A stretch of DNA of 64,000 bases, taken from Fimbriimonadaceae bacterium. Lineage in GTDB: Bacteria; Armatimonadota; Fimbriimonadia; Fimbriimonadales; Fimbriimonadaceae. The first letter of the stretch is position 1. Each line of letters begins with the position of its first letter. Positions 1 through 9,037 of this stretch are shown piece by piece. The DNA lies in assembly GCA_019638775.1 (NCBI GenBank), contig JAHBTD010000001.1, forward strand, positions 558,001-622,000, read 5' to 3'. Under the pieces are notes generated by a model. The model was not told the DNA's origin. It did no database searches and was given only the letters and a program-made list of their open reading frames with translations. Made by a program: the position numbers and the translations under genes.

Positions 1-12
1 AAAAACCCTCCC

Positions 13-127
13 CTTCCATTTTTCCGGAAATGGAGGGGAGGGCAGGGTGGGGAGGTCCCCAAAAACTTCCTCGGCTTCCATTTCTCCGGAAATGGAGGGG
101 AGGGTTGGGTGGGGAGGTCCCCCAAAT
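13..127. repeat. Two tandem copies of a 62-bp-period hairpin repeat
   Basis: Two near-identical copies, about 13-66 and 75-127, each hold the inverted repeat CCATTTC-tccg-GAAATGG followed by a GGAGGGGAGGG-type run and GGTGGGGAGGTCCCC. They lie just upstream of the PEP-mutase-family gene. The G-run tail resembles the other REP-like hairpins of this window. The copies may form stable RNA or DNA hairpins; their function is unknown. Confidence 0.8.
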
Positions 128-153
128 CCCCTCCCCCACAGTAAACTCCCACC

Positions 154-984
154 ATGACCGCAACCACCCAAACCACCGCCATCCAAGAGTTCCGCAAGCT
201 CCACGAATCCGGCTGCTTCATCCTCCCCAACCCCTGGGACATCGGCTCCGCTCTCTACCTCCAGCACCTTGGCTTCAAAGCCCTCGCCACAACATCCGCA
301 GGATTTGCCTTCACCCTCGGCAGACCCGACGCCGTCGCTGCCGTGTCCCTCGAAACCGCTCTTGCCCACTTTCAACAAATTGCAGAAGCAACACCCCTCC
401 CCGTCAATGCCGACTTTCAAAACGGCTATGCCGACGATCCAAAAGGCGTCGCCACAAATGTTAAAAGATGCATCGAATCCGGCGTCGCCGGACTCTCCAT
501 CGAAGACGCAACGGGCAACCCAGCGCAACCCCTCTACGAAAGCGAACTCGCCATCGACCGCATCCGCGCCGCGCGGTCAGCCATCGACGCTAGTGATCTC
601 CCAGTCGTCCTTACCGCTCGATGCGAAGCATGGCTGGTCGGAGCAGAGAACCCGCTTGACGTCGCCATAAACCGCCTCATCGCTTTCGCCGAAGCCGGAG
701 CCGATTGCCTTTACGCTCCCGGCGTCCGTGATCTCAAGGAGATTGAACAAATCGTCAAAGCAGTTGCTCCCAAGCCAGTGAACATTCTAGTGGGTTCCCC
801 AAGCCCCGACCTCACACTCACAAACCTATCCGCGATCGGTGTCCGCCGAATCTCTGTCGGAGGAGCGCTCGCCAGAGTTGCCTGGGGCGCATTCATGCGT
901 GCCAGCCAAAGCATCGCCGAAACCGGTACCTTCGACGCGCTGTCCACCGCAGTACCCTCCACCGAAATCATCAAGGCATTCTAA
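154..984 (+). CDS. Isocitrate lyase/PEP mutase family protein
   Basis: The 276-residue product fits a single (beta/alpha)8 barrel of the ICL/PEP-mutase superfamily, whose members cleave or form C-C or P-C bonds next to a carboxylate using Mg2+. Family landmarks are NPWDIGSA near the N terminus, VNADFQNGYADDP (metal/substrate Asp residues), SIEDATG and LTARCEAW. The size suits the small branch (PEP mutase, 2-methylisocitrate lyase, oxaloacetate decarboxylase-like), and the isocitrate lyase KKCGH loop is absent. The substrate cannot be fixed from sequence. It starts at ATG 154 after the repeat tract and appears monocistronic. The family call is firm; the reaction is open. Confidence 0.85.
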   Translation: MTATTQTTAIQEFRKLHESGCFILPNPWDIGSALYLQHLGFKALATTSAGFAFTLGRPDAVAAVSLETALAHFQQIAEATPLPVNADFQNGYADDPKGVATNVKRCIESGVAGLSIEDATGNPAQPLYESELAIDRIRAARSAIDASDLPVVLTARCEAWLVGAENPLDVAINRLIAFAEAGADCLYAPGVRDLKEIEQIVKAVAPKPVNILVGSPSPDLTLTNLSAIGVRRISVGGALARVAWGAFMRASQSIAETGTFDALSTAVPSTEIIKAF

Positions 985-1068
985 GACCCAATCTTCCCCC
1001 AACCGACGAATACCAAGTATTTACACCGGTGTTCCCCCAACCCGGTCGGCGCTGAAAAGAACGTGTTG

Positions 1069-1074
1069 TATAAT
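1069..1074 (+). promoter_or_regulatory. Candidate -10 element for the PEP-CTERM protease gene
   Basis: A perfect TATAAT lies 30 bases upstream of the chosen ATG at 1105. No good -35 hexamer sits 16-18 bases further up. If real, transcription would begin near 1081, which rules out the upstream in-frame start at 1063. Confidence 0.4.
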
Positions 1075-1104
1075 CTATCTTCACCCCAAATTGGACCCAA
1101 CCCC

Positions 1105-1935
1105 ATGAAACTTATTCCTATCGCTCTCGTCGCCGTTGGTGCCAGCATGGCCACTTCTGCCTCTGCAATTATCTGGCGGAATGACATCCCGCAATCGACC
1201 GTTCTTACCTTCGGTAACGACGCAAGATTCCAGGGCGTCGGTCGAGTGACCGTCGGCGGCGGCTCCGGTACCGGAACATTCCTAGGAATCGGCACCGGCG
1301 GGCAGGCGTGGGGCATCTCGGCAAAGCACGTCATCACAACTGGAAACACGGGGTCCTTTACTTTTGAAGACGGAGGCAACTACGCCATCACCCAAGCCAT
1401 CGGGTTTGCGGGTGCCGACGTTTCCATCTTCAAGATCAGCGGCTGGAACCGCAACGTTTTCACACCCGGTCTGCACTCGGCAGGAACCTACGCTGCCGGT
1501 ACAAACCTCGATTCCGCTGGTTATGGACTCTACGGTGCCGAAGGCGGTAGCCCGTGGCAGTGGGACAACAAGCGCCGAGGCATGCAGACAAAGCTCGTCA
1601 ACACTCAAATGATGAACTTTGGCGGCGAAAACCAACTGATGCTGATCGACCGTTTCGACTCACCAAACGATCCCAATGTCCGCCCAGTAGAAGGCTTTGG
1701 AGCCCCCGGAGATAGCGGCAGCATGCTGCTCGATGGTTCAGGACTCATTTGGGGCGTCCTCTCCGGTGGACAGTTCGAGCAGTACGGCGCGCTGAACTGG
1801 TACGCAACCATCACTCCGCAGCTCGCCCAGCAGATCTACACCACCACGGGCATCCCCGTCCCCGAACCGGCAACCCTGATCGTTCTCGGTCTCGGCGCGC
1901 TGGCTCTGCGACGGCGAAAGAACAAGAAGGCGTAA
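1105..1935 (+). CDS. PEP-CTERM-anchored trypsin-like serine protease
   Basis: The 276-residue secreted protein starts at ATG 1105, which directly begins a signal peptide (MKLIPIALVAVGASMATSAS). A catalytic triad in S1/trypsin order is visible: H75 in SAKHV, D105 in GADVSIF and S204 in GAPGDSGSM. The C terminus, from about residue 251, is a textbook PEP-CTERM signal: VPEP, a Leu/Ala-rich membrane segment, then RRRKNKK. Such signals are processed by an exosortase, and none is encoded in this window. A longer in-frame start at 1063 would overlap the putative -10 element and precede the signal peptide. A surface-attached or exopolysaccharide-associated protease is likely; its substrate is unknown. 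Confidence 0.8.
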   Translation: MKLIPIALVAVGASMATSASAIIWRNDIPQSTVLTFGNDARFQGVGRVTVGGGSGTGTFLGIGTGGQAWGISAKHVITTGNTGSFTFEDGGNYAITQAIGFAGADVSIFKISGWNRNVFTPGLHSAGTYAAGTNLDSAGYGLYGAEGGSPWQWDNKRRGMQTKLVNTQMMNFGGENQLMLIDRFDSPNDPNVRPVEGFGAPGDSGSMLLDGSGLIWGVLSGGQFEQYGALNWYATITPQLAQQIYTTTGIPVPEPATLIVLGLGALALRRRKNKKA

Positions 1936-1958
1936 AGAGCGCAAACAGTAATGTTGGA

Positions 1959-1990
1959 AGGGGTAAGGATTGTAAAGAATCCTTACCCCT
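1959..1990 (+). terminator. Hairpin terminator after the PEP-CTERM protease
   Basis: A perfect 13-bp stem (AGGGGTAAGGATT / AATCCTTACCCCT) with a 6-base loop begins 23 bases past the stop codon. No long T run follows, so intrinsic activity is probable rather than certain. Confidence 0.65.
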
Positions 1991-1997
1991 CATTCTT

Positions 1998-2070
1998 GCC
2001 AACCACCTGCCGACTACTTGCCAACCACCTGCCGACTACTTGCCGACCACCTGCCAACCACCTGCCAACG
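1998..2070. repeat. 11-bp tandem repeat array
   Basis: About six and a half units alternate between GCCAACCACCT and GCCGACTACTT, giving a 22-bp higher-order period. The array lies between the terminator and the end of the converging DinB gene. It belongs to the C-rich simple arrays scattered through this window. Confidence 0.85.
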
Positions 2071-2078
2071 CCCCCACT

Positions 2079-2576
2079 TCACCACTTATACGGATCGTCT
2101 CCCCGGCTCCACAAATAAGAAACCAACTGCCCGACGTGGTACCACTCATGCGCCGCAAGGCTCCGAAAAGCCTCACTCGGCTGCATCATCGGCTGACCCA
2201 AAGATTCAAACCATCGATCCGGAAATGGCGCTGGCGTCTCCAACTGCTCCGCAGTCAGCGAGTCCAGATAAGCCAAAGTATCTGCCCGAGCCGACTTCAA
2301 AGCCCCGATCAATTCCTCAAGCGTTGGGTTTCCCTCCGCAAAGGACTCCGCCTCCTTGAAAGTAATGTGACGACCCTCCTTCATCCAGGCCAAAAGCATA
2401 ATTTCCGTAGCCGCAATCTCAATGAACTGCCCGCCAACGGTGCGCATCCCTTCGGTCGGTGCCCAAGACAAATCGCTATCGGATAACCGTGGAAGAATCT
2501 CTTCCAAGTCTTCCCGCACGAGCCGAAGCCTTGCCTTGAGCCGATCATGCAAAGTAAATTCAGCAGGCTTAGCCAC
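2079..2576 (-). CDS. DinB family protein
   Basis: The 165-residue product fits the DinB/YfiT-like four-helix bundle, a fold that often binds a metal through three His and includes thiol-transferase-like enzymes. The motif AHEWYHVGQLVSYLW near the C terminus carries two of the conserved His residues. The GTG start at 2576 follows immediately on the TAG stop of the upstream peptidase gene, and a GGGGGTGA Shine-Dalgarno sequence lies inside that gene's end, so translation is probably coupled. The molecular function of this member is unknown. Confidence 0.8.
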   Translation of the reverse strand: MAKPAEFTLHDRLKARLRLVREDLEEILPRLSDSDLSWAPTEGMRTVGGQFIEIAATEIMLLAWMKEGRHITFKEAESFAEGNPTLEELIGALKSARADTLAYLDSLTAEQLETPAPFPDRWFESLGQPMMQPSEAFRSLAAHEWYHVGQLVSYLWSRGDDPYKW

Positions 2577-5423
2577 CTATTCACCCCCAGCCTGAGCACG
2601 TGGCGGTTGCTGGAGTGACTTGTAGTTCATCGCCGAATTAAACACCATGCTCCAAGACCCCGTCGTAATTCCTCGCCAAAACGGACTCGCTGCAAACAAC
2701 ATAATGTTGCCCTTCCCAACGGGTTGGATCGCAACCGCGGCCTTGCCCTCAAGCTCTTCACCATGCTCCAATGCCCCACTGATGAGAAGCGAATCCACGG
2801 CCGAGAACCGCAGCAACGCACGAGCCGGCGTCAGCCCCGCACCGCCAAAGTTCGGCGTCCGTTGATCTTCGGAAAGCGGTCTCGCCGTATGCGGTGGCCT
2901 GCCCTGAATCACATCGGGATCGTCCAATCCACCCCGCCCGCTCGCACGCCCACTTGATCCTGAACCGCGCCGTCCGCCCGAGCCTCCACCGCCTATCTCC
3001 AGTAAGAGATTGCCCCGGAAGAACACCGGAACCTTCTCGTCATAGCCATACAGTGCGGGGTTGCCCCTCGAATCATTCTCCGTTCGATAGACTCCTCCCG
3101 GTGCGATCAACTGATCCGGGATAGCAACGCTCACGCCCGAAACAAGCCCGTAGTCGATGGGAACACGACAAGTGTTTCCAAGACAAATGATGAGCCCACC
3201 ACCATTAACAAACTTCTGCAAATTCACCATCCCGGAGAGCTCGATCCCACCCCGGATATCATCAGTCTGGTCTGGACCGCCGAGATTGGTAAAGCCCGGC
3301 AAAGCCTTCCACGGAATCGGATCGCCCGTCATCGGTACCCCGTTCACGATGCTCTGAGCGTTGCCCCGCGCCTCGCCCAAAATAATCACGTCGAACTTCG
3401 ACCGCAGGTCCGCCAAATCCCGCAACGTATGCACAGACACATACGCGTACGGAATCCCGAGCTGATCCAGAGCAATCCGCCCCCAACCCTCATCCTGCGT
3501 TGACTGCCACGTATGAACATAGGCGATTCTTGGAGCATCCAGCGCGTGCGTGGGCACGTTGAGCGACTTCAAATCCGCAGTGATGTGGTACCCGCTCAGG
3601 TTTAGCTGTTTCACAAGTCCGGGAATCCGGGCATTGTCGCCACTTCGAATAAGCATCGTCCCTGCCGCAAACTTTTTGCCTCCGTATGTGAACTCCTTCT
3701 CAGCAACCACCGCTTCCGAATCCTTCAGCGCATACCGAAGCTGCGCCCCGGAAACATCCCCCCGCGCATCAAAAATGAACCAATTCTCCTTGCCCGTTCC
3801 TTCGCCCGCCAAGTCCGTAATCCTGCCATCTCTAAACGAACTCGCCAAAGACATCTTCGCATCCAAGATGGACACGTCCTTGACCCGAACCGTCTGCACA
3901 TTAAACAGCGGTCCAAGCGTCCAGCCAGTATCGTCGTAAGGGCGCGGGTCGGAAGTGCTGTAATACTGCCGGTCCAAAAGCATGTCGCCCATCCTGCTAT
4001 AGGGCTGATCCATACGCACGACGTAGCTGCCCGCCGGGAACTCCTGCTCCCCAACCTTCACCGAAGCATCAAGCCGGTGAATCTCAATCCCCTGCCGCAC
4101 CAAAGCCTCCAACAGCAAACTCTGCTGCCCTTTCCGAAGCTCCCCGCCCGGCAAAACCCAAGCAGCCGGACCCTCTGTACGAGCCTTCGCCACCGACCGC
4201 TTCGACTTCAGCCAGTACTCAAAGAGATACTTCTCCTTGTTCGTAGCAACATTGTCCAAACCAAGCAGCAAAGCAGACTGCATCAAGTTCGTGTTGTTGC
4301 GGATCGACCATTGCACGCGCTCATAAGGAGGGTTCGGTCTAAACCAATCGCGATTTGCCGTGCTTCCTGTTGAAACGATAGAAGTGTCGGCGCCGCTCCC
4401 GCCCTGAGTCTCATAAAACCGCCCGATCGCGTTGTGCCCGTTCGCCGCATAAAACGCATAGCCCGGTGACCATCCATCGTAAAAACCATGCGTCCAAACC
4501 CCCGGAACGCCCCGCCGAGTCATCTCCCCAACTTCGTGATAGGCCATCTGATGCCATTGGTCAATGGTCATCGGATCAAGCCATGCGTTGTAAGGCCCCG
4601 TTCCAGTGGAGATATAAAGATAGGACACCGATTCGTGGAGATCGTGCATCACCTGGGGCCGAAACTCAAACCATGTCTTCATCAAGTTCTGGCTCAGCGC
4701 CAAAGTGCTGCACATCGCGTCTCGATTGTTGTCGTGCGCCACGTACTTGCCCCAATACATCAACGGGATTCGCGGCTTATCTGGATTCTTCTTCCGGTAA
4801 AGATAAGTATCGACAAATCGGTCGCGCCCATCTGGCTCCATCACCGGAGTGATCATCACCACCGAGTTATTCCGAATCCGCTGAATGTTCGGCTCCTCCG
4901 AAACCGCCAACCGGTAAGCAAGCTCCATCACCATCTCAGGCGGGCCGCTCTCTGGCGAGTGCAGGCCAGCCGTCGCATAGTAAAACGGCACACCCTCTTT
5001 GATCAGCCGCTGAGCATCAGCATCGCTGATCGTTCGAGGGTCGCCCAACTTCGTGTTGATCTCTTTCAAACGGTCGAGTCGTTTGAGGTTCGCTTCCGAA
5101 GAGACGACCACGCAAATCATCTCGCGCCCCTCTTCGCTCTTGCCCATGCTCACCACTTTCACGCGCGGACTCGCCTTCTCCAGCGCGCGCATATAGCCAT
5201 GTATCTCAGTCGTGTAGTGGAGCACATTCGGCGCCCCGATGATGTCGCCAAAATGCTTCATCGGACTGGGAACGGTACTGCTTGCCGGGAGGTGATCGAC
5301 GAGTTCGGTCAGGAAAAACGGTTCGGTCGTGTATTCACGGATCTTCTTGCCGTAGGCTTCGTCGTTTCCCTGAGCAAAAAGCGCTGCCGGAGCAAGCACA
5401 CAAAGAAGGGCAAACTTGCGCAT
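2577..5423 (-). CDS. Secreted M14 family zinc carboxypeptidase-like protein
   Basis: The 948-residue protein has a signal peptide (MRKFALLCVLAPAALFAQG). The M14 zinc site is visible as H155-x-x-E158 in GLHSPESG, with the third ligand likely H260 or H263 in MHDLHES. The carboxypeptidase domain occupies roughly residues 50-400. The remaining half is a long C-terminal extension, including a flavodoxin/GATase-like stretch (VIILGEARG, GGLIICLGN) and a Gly/Ser/Arg-rich linker near residue 830. Large proteins of this layout are common among secreted peptidases of environmental bacteria. It probably acts in the periplasm on peptides. It forms a two-gene unit with the downstream DinB gene. Confidence 0.8.
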   Translation of the reverse strand: MRKFALLCVLAPAALFAQGNDEAYGKKIREYTTEPFFLTELVDHLPASSTVPSPMKHFGDIIGAPNVLHYTTEIHGYMRALEKASPRVKVVSMGKSEEGREMICVVVSSEANLKRLDRLKEINTKLGDPRTISDADAQRLIKEGVPFYYATAGLHSPESGPPEMVMELAYRLAVSEEPNIQRIRNNSVVMITPVMEPDGRDRFVDTYLYRKKNPDKPRIPLMYWGKYVAHDNNRDAMCSTLALSQNLMKTWFEFRPQVMHDLHESVSYLYISTGTGPYNAWLDPMTIDQWHQMAYHEVGEMTRRGVPGVWTHGFYDGWSPGYAFYAANGHNAIGRFYETQGGSGADTSIVSTGSTANRDWFRPNPPYERVQWSIRNNTNLMQSALLLGLDNVATNKEKYLFEYWLKSKRSVAKARTEGPAAWVLPGGELRKGQQSLLLEALVRQGIEIHRLDASVKVGEQEFPAGSYVVRMDQPYSRMGDMLLDRQYYSTSDPRPYDDTGWTLGPLFNVQTVRVKDVSILDAKMSLASSFRDGRITDLAGEGTGKENWFIFDARGDVSGAQLRYALKDSEAVVAEKEFTYGGKKFAAGTMLIRSGDNARIPGLVKQLNLSGYHITADLKSLNVPTHALDAPRIAYVHTWQSTQDEGWGRIALDQLGIPYAYVSVHTLRDLADLRSKFDVIILGEARGNAQSIVNGVPMTGDPIPWKALPGFTNLGGPDQTDDIRGGIELSGMVNLQKFVNGGGLIICLGNTCRVPIDYGLVSGVSVAIPDQLIAPGGVYRTENDSRGNPALYGYDEKVPVFFRGNLLLEIGGGGSGGRRGSGSSGRASGRGGLDDPDVIQGRPPHTARPLSEDQRTPNFGGAGLTPARALLRFSAVDSLLISGALEHGEELEGKAAVAIQPVGKGNIMLFAASPFWRGITTGSWSMVFNSAMNYKSLQQPPRAQAGGE

Positions 5424-5509
5424 GGCTCAGTCTATCCCTGTCCGAGTGCGCGAACGCAACTGAATTGGTTCCAACGCCAGCCCTCCCCTTGTTAAACTAA
5501 AGGATTGAT

Positions 5510-5577
5510 GGGAGGTCCGTACCTCCCTTCTCCCTGCGAAGCGAGGGAGAGGGGACCGAGGGGTGAGGGTGATTTGA
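5510..5577. repeat. REP-like hairpin element
   Basis: A GGAGGTCC-GTACCTCC hairpin precedes a CTTCTCCCT-gcgaagcg-AGGGAGAGG stem and the tail GGGGTGAGGGTGA. The second stem matches elements inside the 34 kb tract. It lies in the leader between the M14 peptidase (start 5423) and the next gene. Confidence 0.7.
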
Positions 5578-5637
5578 GCCAATTGCGGACTGCAGCCGAA
5601 CCGAGATCCGATTTGCAGGCTTGAGCAATTGTCAAAC

Positions 5638-5703
5638 TCGATCCTTACAGTCTTTACTATCCTTACTATCCTTACTATCCTTACGATCCTTACGACCCTT
5701 ACA
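5638..5703. repeat. 9-bp tandem repeat array
   Basis: About seven units of CCTTACTAT and close variants (CCTTACGAT, CCTTACGAC) lie just beyond the 3' end of the M28 peptidase gene. Confidence 0.85.
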
Positions 5704-5709
5704 CTTGCT

Positions 5710-7092
5710 CTAAATCCCTTCTTCCGAAATCAGCCAGACAAGCGTAGCCATTGCCAAAGCCCCCAACTCCAACTCCCGCCGACTCACCTTGTCAAGCGTG
5801 TCCTTGTGTGAGTGGTGATAATCAAAGTACCGCTGACTCTCCGGCTGCAAGCCAAAAAGCACCGTCCCAACCTCACGCAATGGCCCGACATCCGCACCGC
5901 CACCGCCTCCATAACTAAACTTCTCCGCCTCAAAAACCGACAGCGCAGGCAGCCACTTGCTCACCCTCGCTGACTCCTCTGCCGACACCGACGTGTTAAA
6001 TCCACGTGGTGCAAACCCACCCGCATCCGACTCAAGTGCCGCAATATGCTTCTCGCCCGACTTCTTGGCAAAATCCAGATAAGCCGCCGCTCCCCGGCCT
6101 CCGTTCTCCTCGTTCATGAAAAGCACGACCCGAATCGTCCGCTTCGGCTTCCAACCCAACCCCTTAAACAGCCGCAATGCCTCCAGAGACTGGCAAACCC
6201 CTGCCCCGTCGTCATGCGCCCCCGTGCCCTTGTCCCAACTGTCCAAGTGCCCGCCAACAACGATGACCTCATCCGGAAACTCCGAACCGCGAATCTCCCC
6301 AACCACATTCGCTGAGGGCCCGTCTGGCAGTTGCTTGCAGCTCAAAACGAATCGAACCTTCGCTGGCCCCTTCTTTATTGCCGCGCTCAAACGCTCTGCC
6401 GACTGAATGCCAAGAGCCGCCGCTGGGATCTTCTTCACACCCTCCGCATAACGCATCGCTCCCGTATGCGGCTCGTCGTCCGGATCAAGCGTCATGCTCC
6501 GAACCAAAACCCCTACCGCGCCAAACTTCGCCACCGTCGAAGCCCCCGCCGATCTCTGGCCAACCGCACCCCCATAAGCTCCAAAAGTGCTCACAAGTGT
6601 CGGATCCATCGGACCGTTAAAAAATACGATTTTGCCCTTCGCCTTCTCTCCTAGCTTCCCGGCTTCCTCAAGCGATTTCACCTCAATCACCTCAGCTGTG
6701 ATCCCGTTCGCCGGTGTCCCAACGCTCATCCCAAGCGCCGTCCCATTCAAACGCAGCTTCTGCCCGGACGAAGTGGTCAACGTAAACTCTTCTTTGTCCC
6801 CCCGAACCCAATGAGGCACCATGCAAGGGATTAGCCGGACGTTCTCAAAGCCAAGCTGCTCCATCTTCTTCTGACCCCATGCAACCGCCTTTGCAGCTTC
6901 AGGCGATCCGCTCAGCCGCGCCCCGACGTTCGTCGTCAATTGGTGCAGCATCGCATACGCCCCCATCTCGCGCATCCCTTTCTCAAGCAATGGCTGGGTC
7001 ACTGACGCATAGTCCTCCTGCCCCGCCATTGGAAAATTCGTGGCAGACGAAAGCAGAGGGAATGTCAATAGGAGAGCAATTGGGATTTTCAT
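5710..7092 (-). CDS. Secreted M28 family aminopeptidase with PA domain
   Basis: The 460-residue protein has a signal peptide (MKIPIALLLTFPLLSSA). Residues about 130-250 form a protease-associated (PA) domain. The two-zinc M28 core follows: H282 in HLDSWD, D294 in HDDGAG, the E328-E329 pair in NEENGG, an Asp in ESDAGG and a late His in YHHSHKDT. The ATG at 7092 is chosen over an upstream in-frame codon at 7146 because AAGGAG lies 8 bases ahead and the signal peptide begins there. It probably trims peptides in the periplasm. It is transcribed in the same direction as, and just downstream of, the phosphate transporter genes, with no shared function evident. Confidence 0.88.
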   Translation of the reverse strand: MKIPIALLLTFPLLSSATNFPMAGQEDYASVTQPLLEKGMREMGAYAMLHQLTTNVGARLSGSPEAAKAVAWGQKKMEQLGFENVRLIPCMVPHWVRGDKEEFTLTTSSGQKLRLNGTALGMSVGTPANGITAEVIEVKSLEEAGKLGEKAKGKIVFFNGPMDPTLVSTFGAYGGAVGQRSAGASTVAKFGAVGVLVRSMTLDPDDEPHTGAMRYAEGVKKIPAAALGIQSAERLSAAIKKGPAKVRFVLSCKQLPDGPSANVVGEIRGSEFPDEVIVVGGHLDSWDKGTGAHDDGAGVCQSLEALRLFKGLGWKPKRTIRVVLFMNEENGGRGAAAYLDFAKKSGEKHIAALESDAGGFAPRGFNTSVSAEESARVSKWLPALSVFEAEKFSYGGGGGADVGPLREVGTVLFGLQPESQRYFDYHHSHKDTLDKVSRRELELGALAMATLVWLISEEGI

Positions 7093-7136
7093 GAGGGCTC
7101 CTTCGACCCTAATATATCCCACGAATGCGGGTCGCC

Positions 7137-8141
7137 TTACTTCCAAATTTGGCTAAACACCCAGTACGAACCCGCCGCAACCGCCGCCGAAGCCGGAATC
7201 GTCAACACCCATGCGATAACAACCCGTTGAGCGACACTCCACCGAACCGCCGAGAACCTGCGAGCTGACGCAACGCCAAAAATACTCGTCGTGATCGTAT
7301 GCGTCGTGCTGATCGGCATCCCAAAGAAACCGGCCGCAAGAATGACCATCGCGCCCGAAGTCTCCGCTGCAAATCCGTGAACAGGCTCAAGACGACTGAT
7401 CTTTTGCCCGACGGTATGCATGATCCGCCAACCACCTGCCGCAGTCCCCAGCGCCATGGCTGCTGCGCAAGAAAGCTTCACCCAAAGCGGAACGTGCGCG
7501 TTGTTAGGATCGACAAAACCGTGAGTAACAAGCGCCAGCGTGATAATTCCCATGCTCTTTTGCGCGTCGTTCTGCCCGTGGGCAAACGCCATAAGAGAGG
7601 ATGAGACGACTTGGAGCTTTTTGAAAACAGAACCCACGCGCTGCGCATGCGAGTGGGCAAAAAAGATCGCGATCAGATTCATGATGATAAACCCAATCAC
7701 AAAACCGACAATCGGCGAGCCGATCAGGGGGTAGATCACCTTGTCGAGTAAGCCATCCCAAGTCACAACCGACAGCCCCCCGCTCGCAATCCCCGCTCCA
7801 ACCAAGCCGCCCACCAAAGCGTGAGAAGAACTGCTGGGAATGCCGTAAACCCAAGTAATCAGGTTCCAAACGATCGCCCCAACGATCGCCCCTAAGACAA
7901 CCGTTTCCGTAGCCATCTCGGGGACGATAATCCCCTTGGCAATCGTCTTTGCCACCTTCTCCGCCACCAACGCACCCGCAAAGTTCAAACTTGCCGCAAG
8001 AAAAATGGCGACACGAGGAGAAAGGACTCGGGTAGATACAACCGTCGCGATGGCATTTGCCGTGTCATGAAACCCGTTGATGTAATCAAACACCAACGCC
8101 AAAATCACGGTCAAGATCAGGAGGAACGTGATGTCAGGCAT
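7137..8141 (-). CDS. pit: PiT family inorganic phosphate transporter
   Basis: The 334-residue, strongly hydrophobic protein has the duplicated PiT/PHO4 signature: FDYINGFHDTANAIATVV at the N terminus and the internal repeat FAHGQNDAQKSMGII. These proteins import phosphate as a metal-phosphate complex or by cation symport. Its start overlaps the end of the DUF47 gene by 8 bases, so the pair is one transcription unit. This pairing is typical of low-affinity phosphate uptake. Confidence 0.93.
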   Translation of the reverse strand: MPDITFLLILTVILALVFDYINGFHDTANAIATVVSTRVLSPRVAIFLAASLNFAGALVAEKVAKTIAKGIIVPEMATETVVLGAIVGAIVWNLITWVYGIPSSSSHALVGGLVGAGIASGGLSVVTWDGLLDKVIYPLIGSPIVGFVIGFIIMNLIAIFFAHSHAQRVGSVFKKLQVVSSSLMAFAHGQNDAQKSMGIITLALVTHGFVDPNNAHVPLWVKLSCAAAMALGTAAGGWRIMHTVGQKISRLEPVHGFAAETSGAMVILAAGFFGMPISTTHTITTSIFGVASARRFSAVRWSVAQRVVIAWVLTIPASAAVAAGSYWVFSQIWK

Positions 8142-8766
8142 ACTTGACCAAGATCGTTCCGATGATCGCCGCGATGTGTTCGCACTTGTCTATCGCAGTC
8201 TCAATCCGATCAAAAAGCTCTTTCCACTTGATCACGGTCAGCGCATCGATTCCCGGCTCATCAAATAGGTTCTTGAGCGCCGTACGAAACAGCCTGTCGC
8301 TCTCGTTCTCAACTGTATGAATATCCGTCAATGTCTGCTTCAAGAACTGAGACTTGGCAAAACCGTTGCGCAGTGAAGACACGGCTGTCTCAGTAAGCTG
8401 TGTGATCTTCACAAGCAGTTCGGCAAGCGGCACCAACTCGGCGCGCGGCCCCTTAAGTCCGTAAAGATCGGCCCGTGCCGCCGCCGCCTCAATGTAGTCG
8501 ATCACATCGTCAAGCGCCGAAGACAGCTCCTTGAGATCTTCCTTATCCAACGGAGTGATGAAAACCGCCGCAATCTTGTTCTGAAGCTCATGCGTCAGAT
8601 CGTCGCCTTCGGTCTCCATGTCAGATAGAGTCTGCGCATAGTGCGGCAGCCTCTCAAAATCCCGAGACATCGCCAAAAACTCTTCCGCGGCCTTCGTGTC
8701 GAGTTTCGCCTGAGCCTCAAGCAAGGCATACAGGTTCGTGTCTTTACGGTTCTTCAGCAACATCAT
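8134..8766 (-). CDS. DUF47 (PhoU-like) phosphate transport regulator
   Basis: The 210-residue, helix-rich protein is of the DUF47/PhoU-related family, with the characteristic D-x-x-x-D-rich pattern (METEGDDLTHEL, SALDDVIDYIE, VENESDRLFR). Family members are cytoplasmic partners of PiT transporters and are encoded directly upstream of them, as here, with an 8-base overlap into pit. AGGAA lies about nine bases before the ATG. A separate PhoU is encoded at 33 kb. Confidence 0.88.
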   Translation of the reverse strand: MMLLKNRKDTNLYALLEAQAKLDTKAAEEFLAMSRDFERLPHYAQTLSDMETEGDDLTHELQNKIAAVFITPLDKEDLKELSSALDDVIDYIEAAAARADLYGLKGPRAELVPLAELLVKITQLTETAVSSLRNGFAKSQFLKQTLTDIHTVENESDRLFRTALKNLFDEPGIDALTVIKWKELFDRIETAIDKCEHIAAIIGTILVKYA

Positions 8767-8880
8767 CGGTAGATTCCTAATCCGAAACGGCGTTCATCCG
8801 CAAACTATTATGAATGTTAAGAAATCCAACTGCCGAAAAGCAAGGCCCGCAATCGACGACGTTTTCCACAATCGCTCCAC

Positions 8881-8998
8881 ACTCCCAGCCATCCCGTCCC
8901 CGTTCCTCCCTCCCAGCTATTCCCTCCCAACTATTTCCTCCCAGTTGCTCACTACTCACTCCCAGCTCCTCGCTTCTCGCTCCCTGCTACTTAATCCC
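8881..8998. repeat. Degenerate 7-bp array (CTCCCAG type)
   Basis: Imperfect repeats of CTCCCAG/CTCCCAA/CTCGCT units fill the divergent gap between the DUF47 gene and ribulokinase. The same unit recurs near 51.06, 55.0 and 58.9 kb, always C-rich on the + strand. Confidence 0.7.
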
Positions 8999-9037
8999 GG
9001 GTAAGACAGTGCAAACTGCAAGAATTCAGTGACAACA

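Noticed and set aside
30-464. 144-codon open frame at the left edge
   Set aside because: Arg/Pro-rich translation of the repeat and of the PEP-mutase-family gene in another frame; no start signal.
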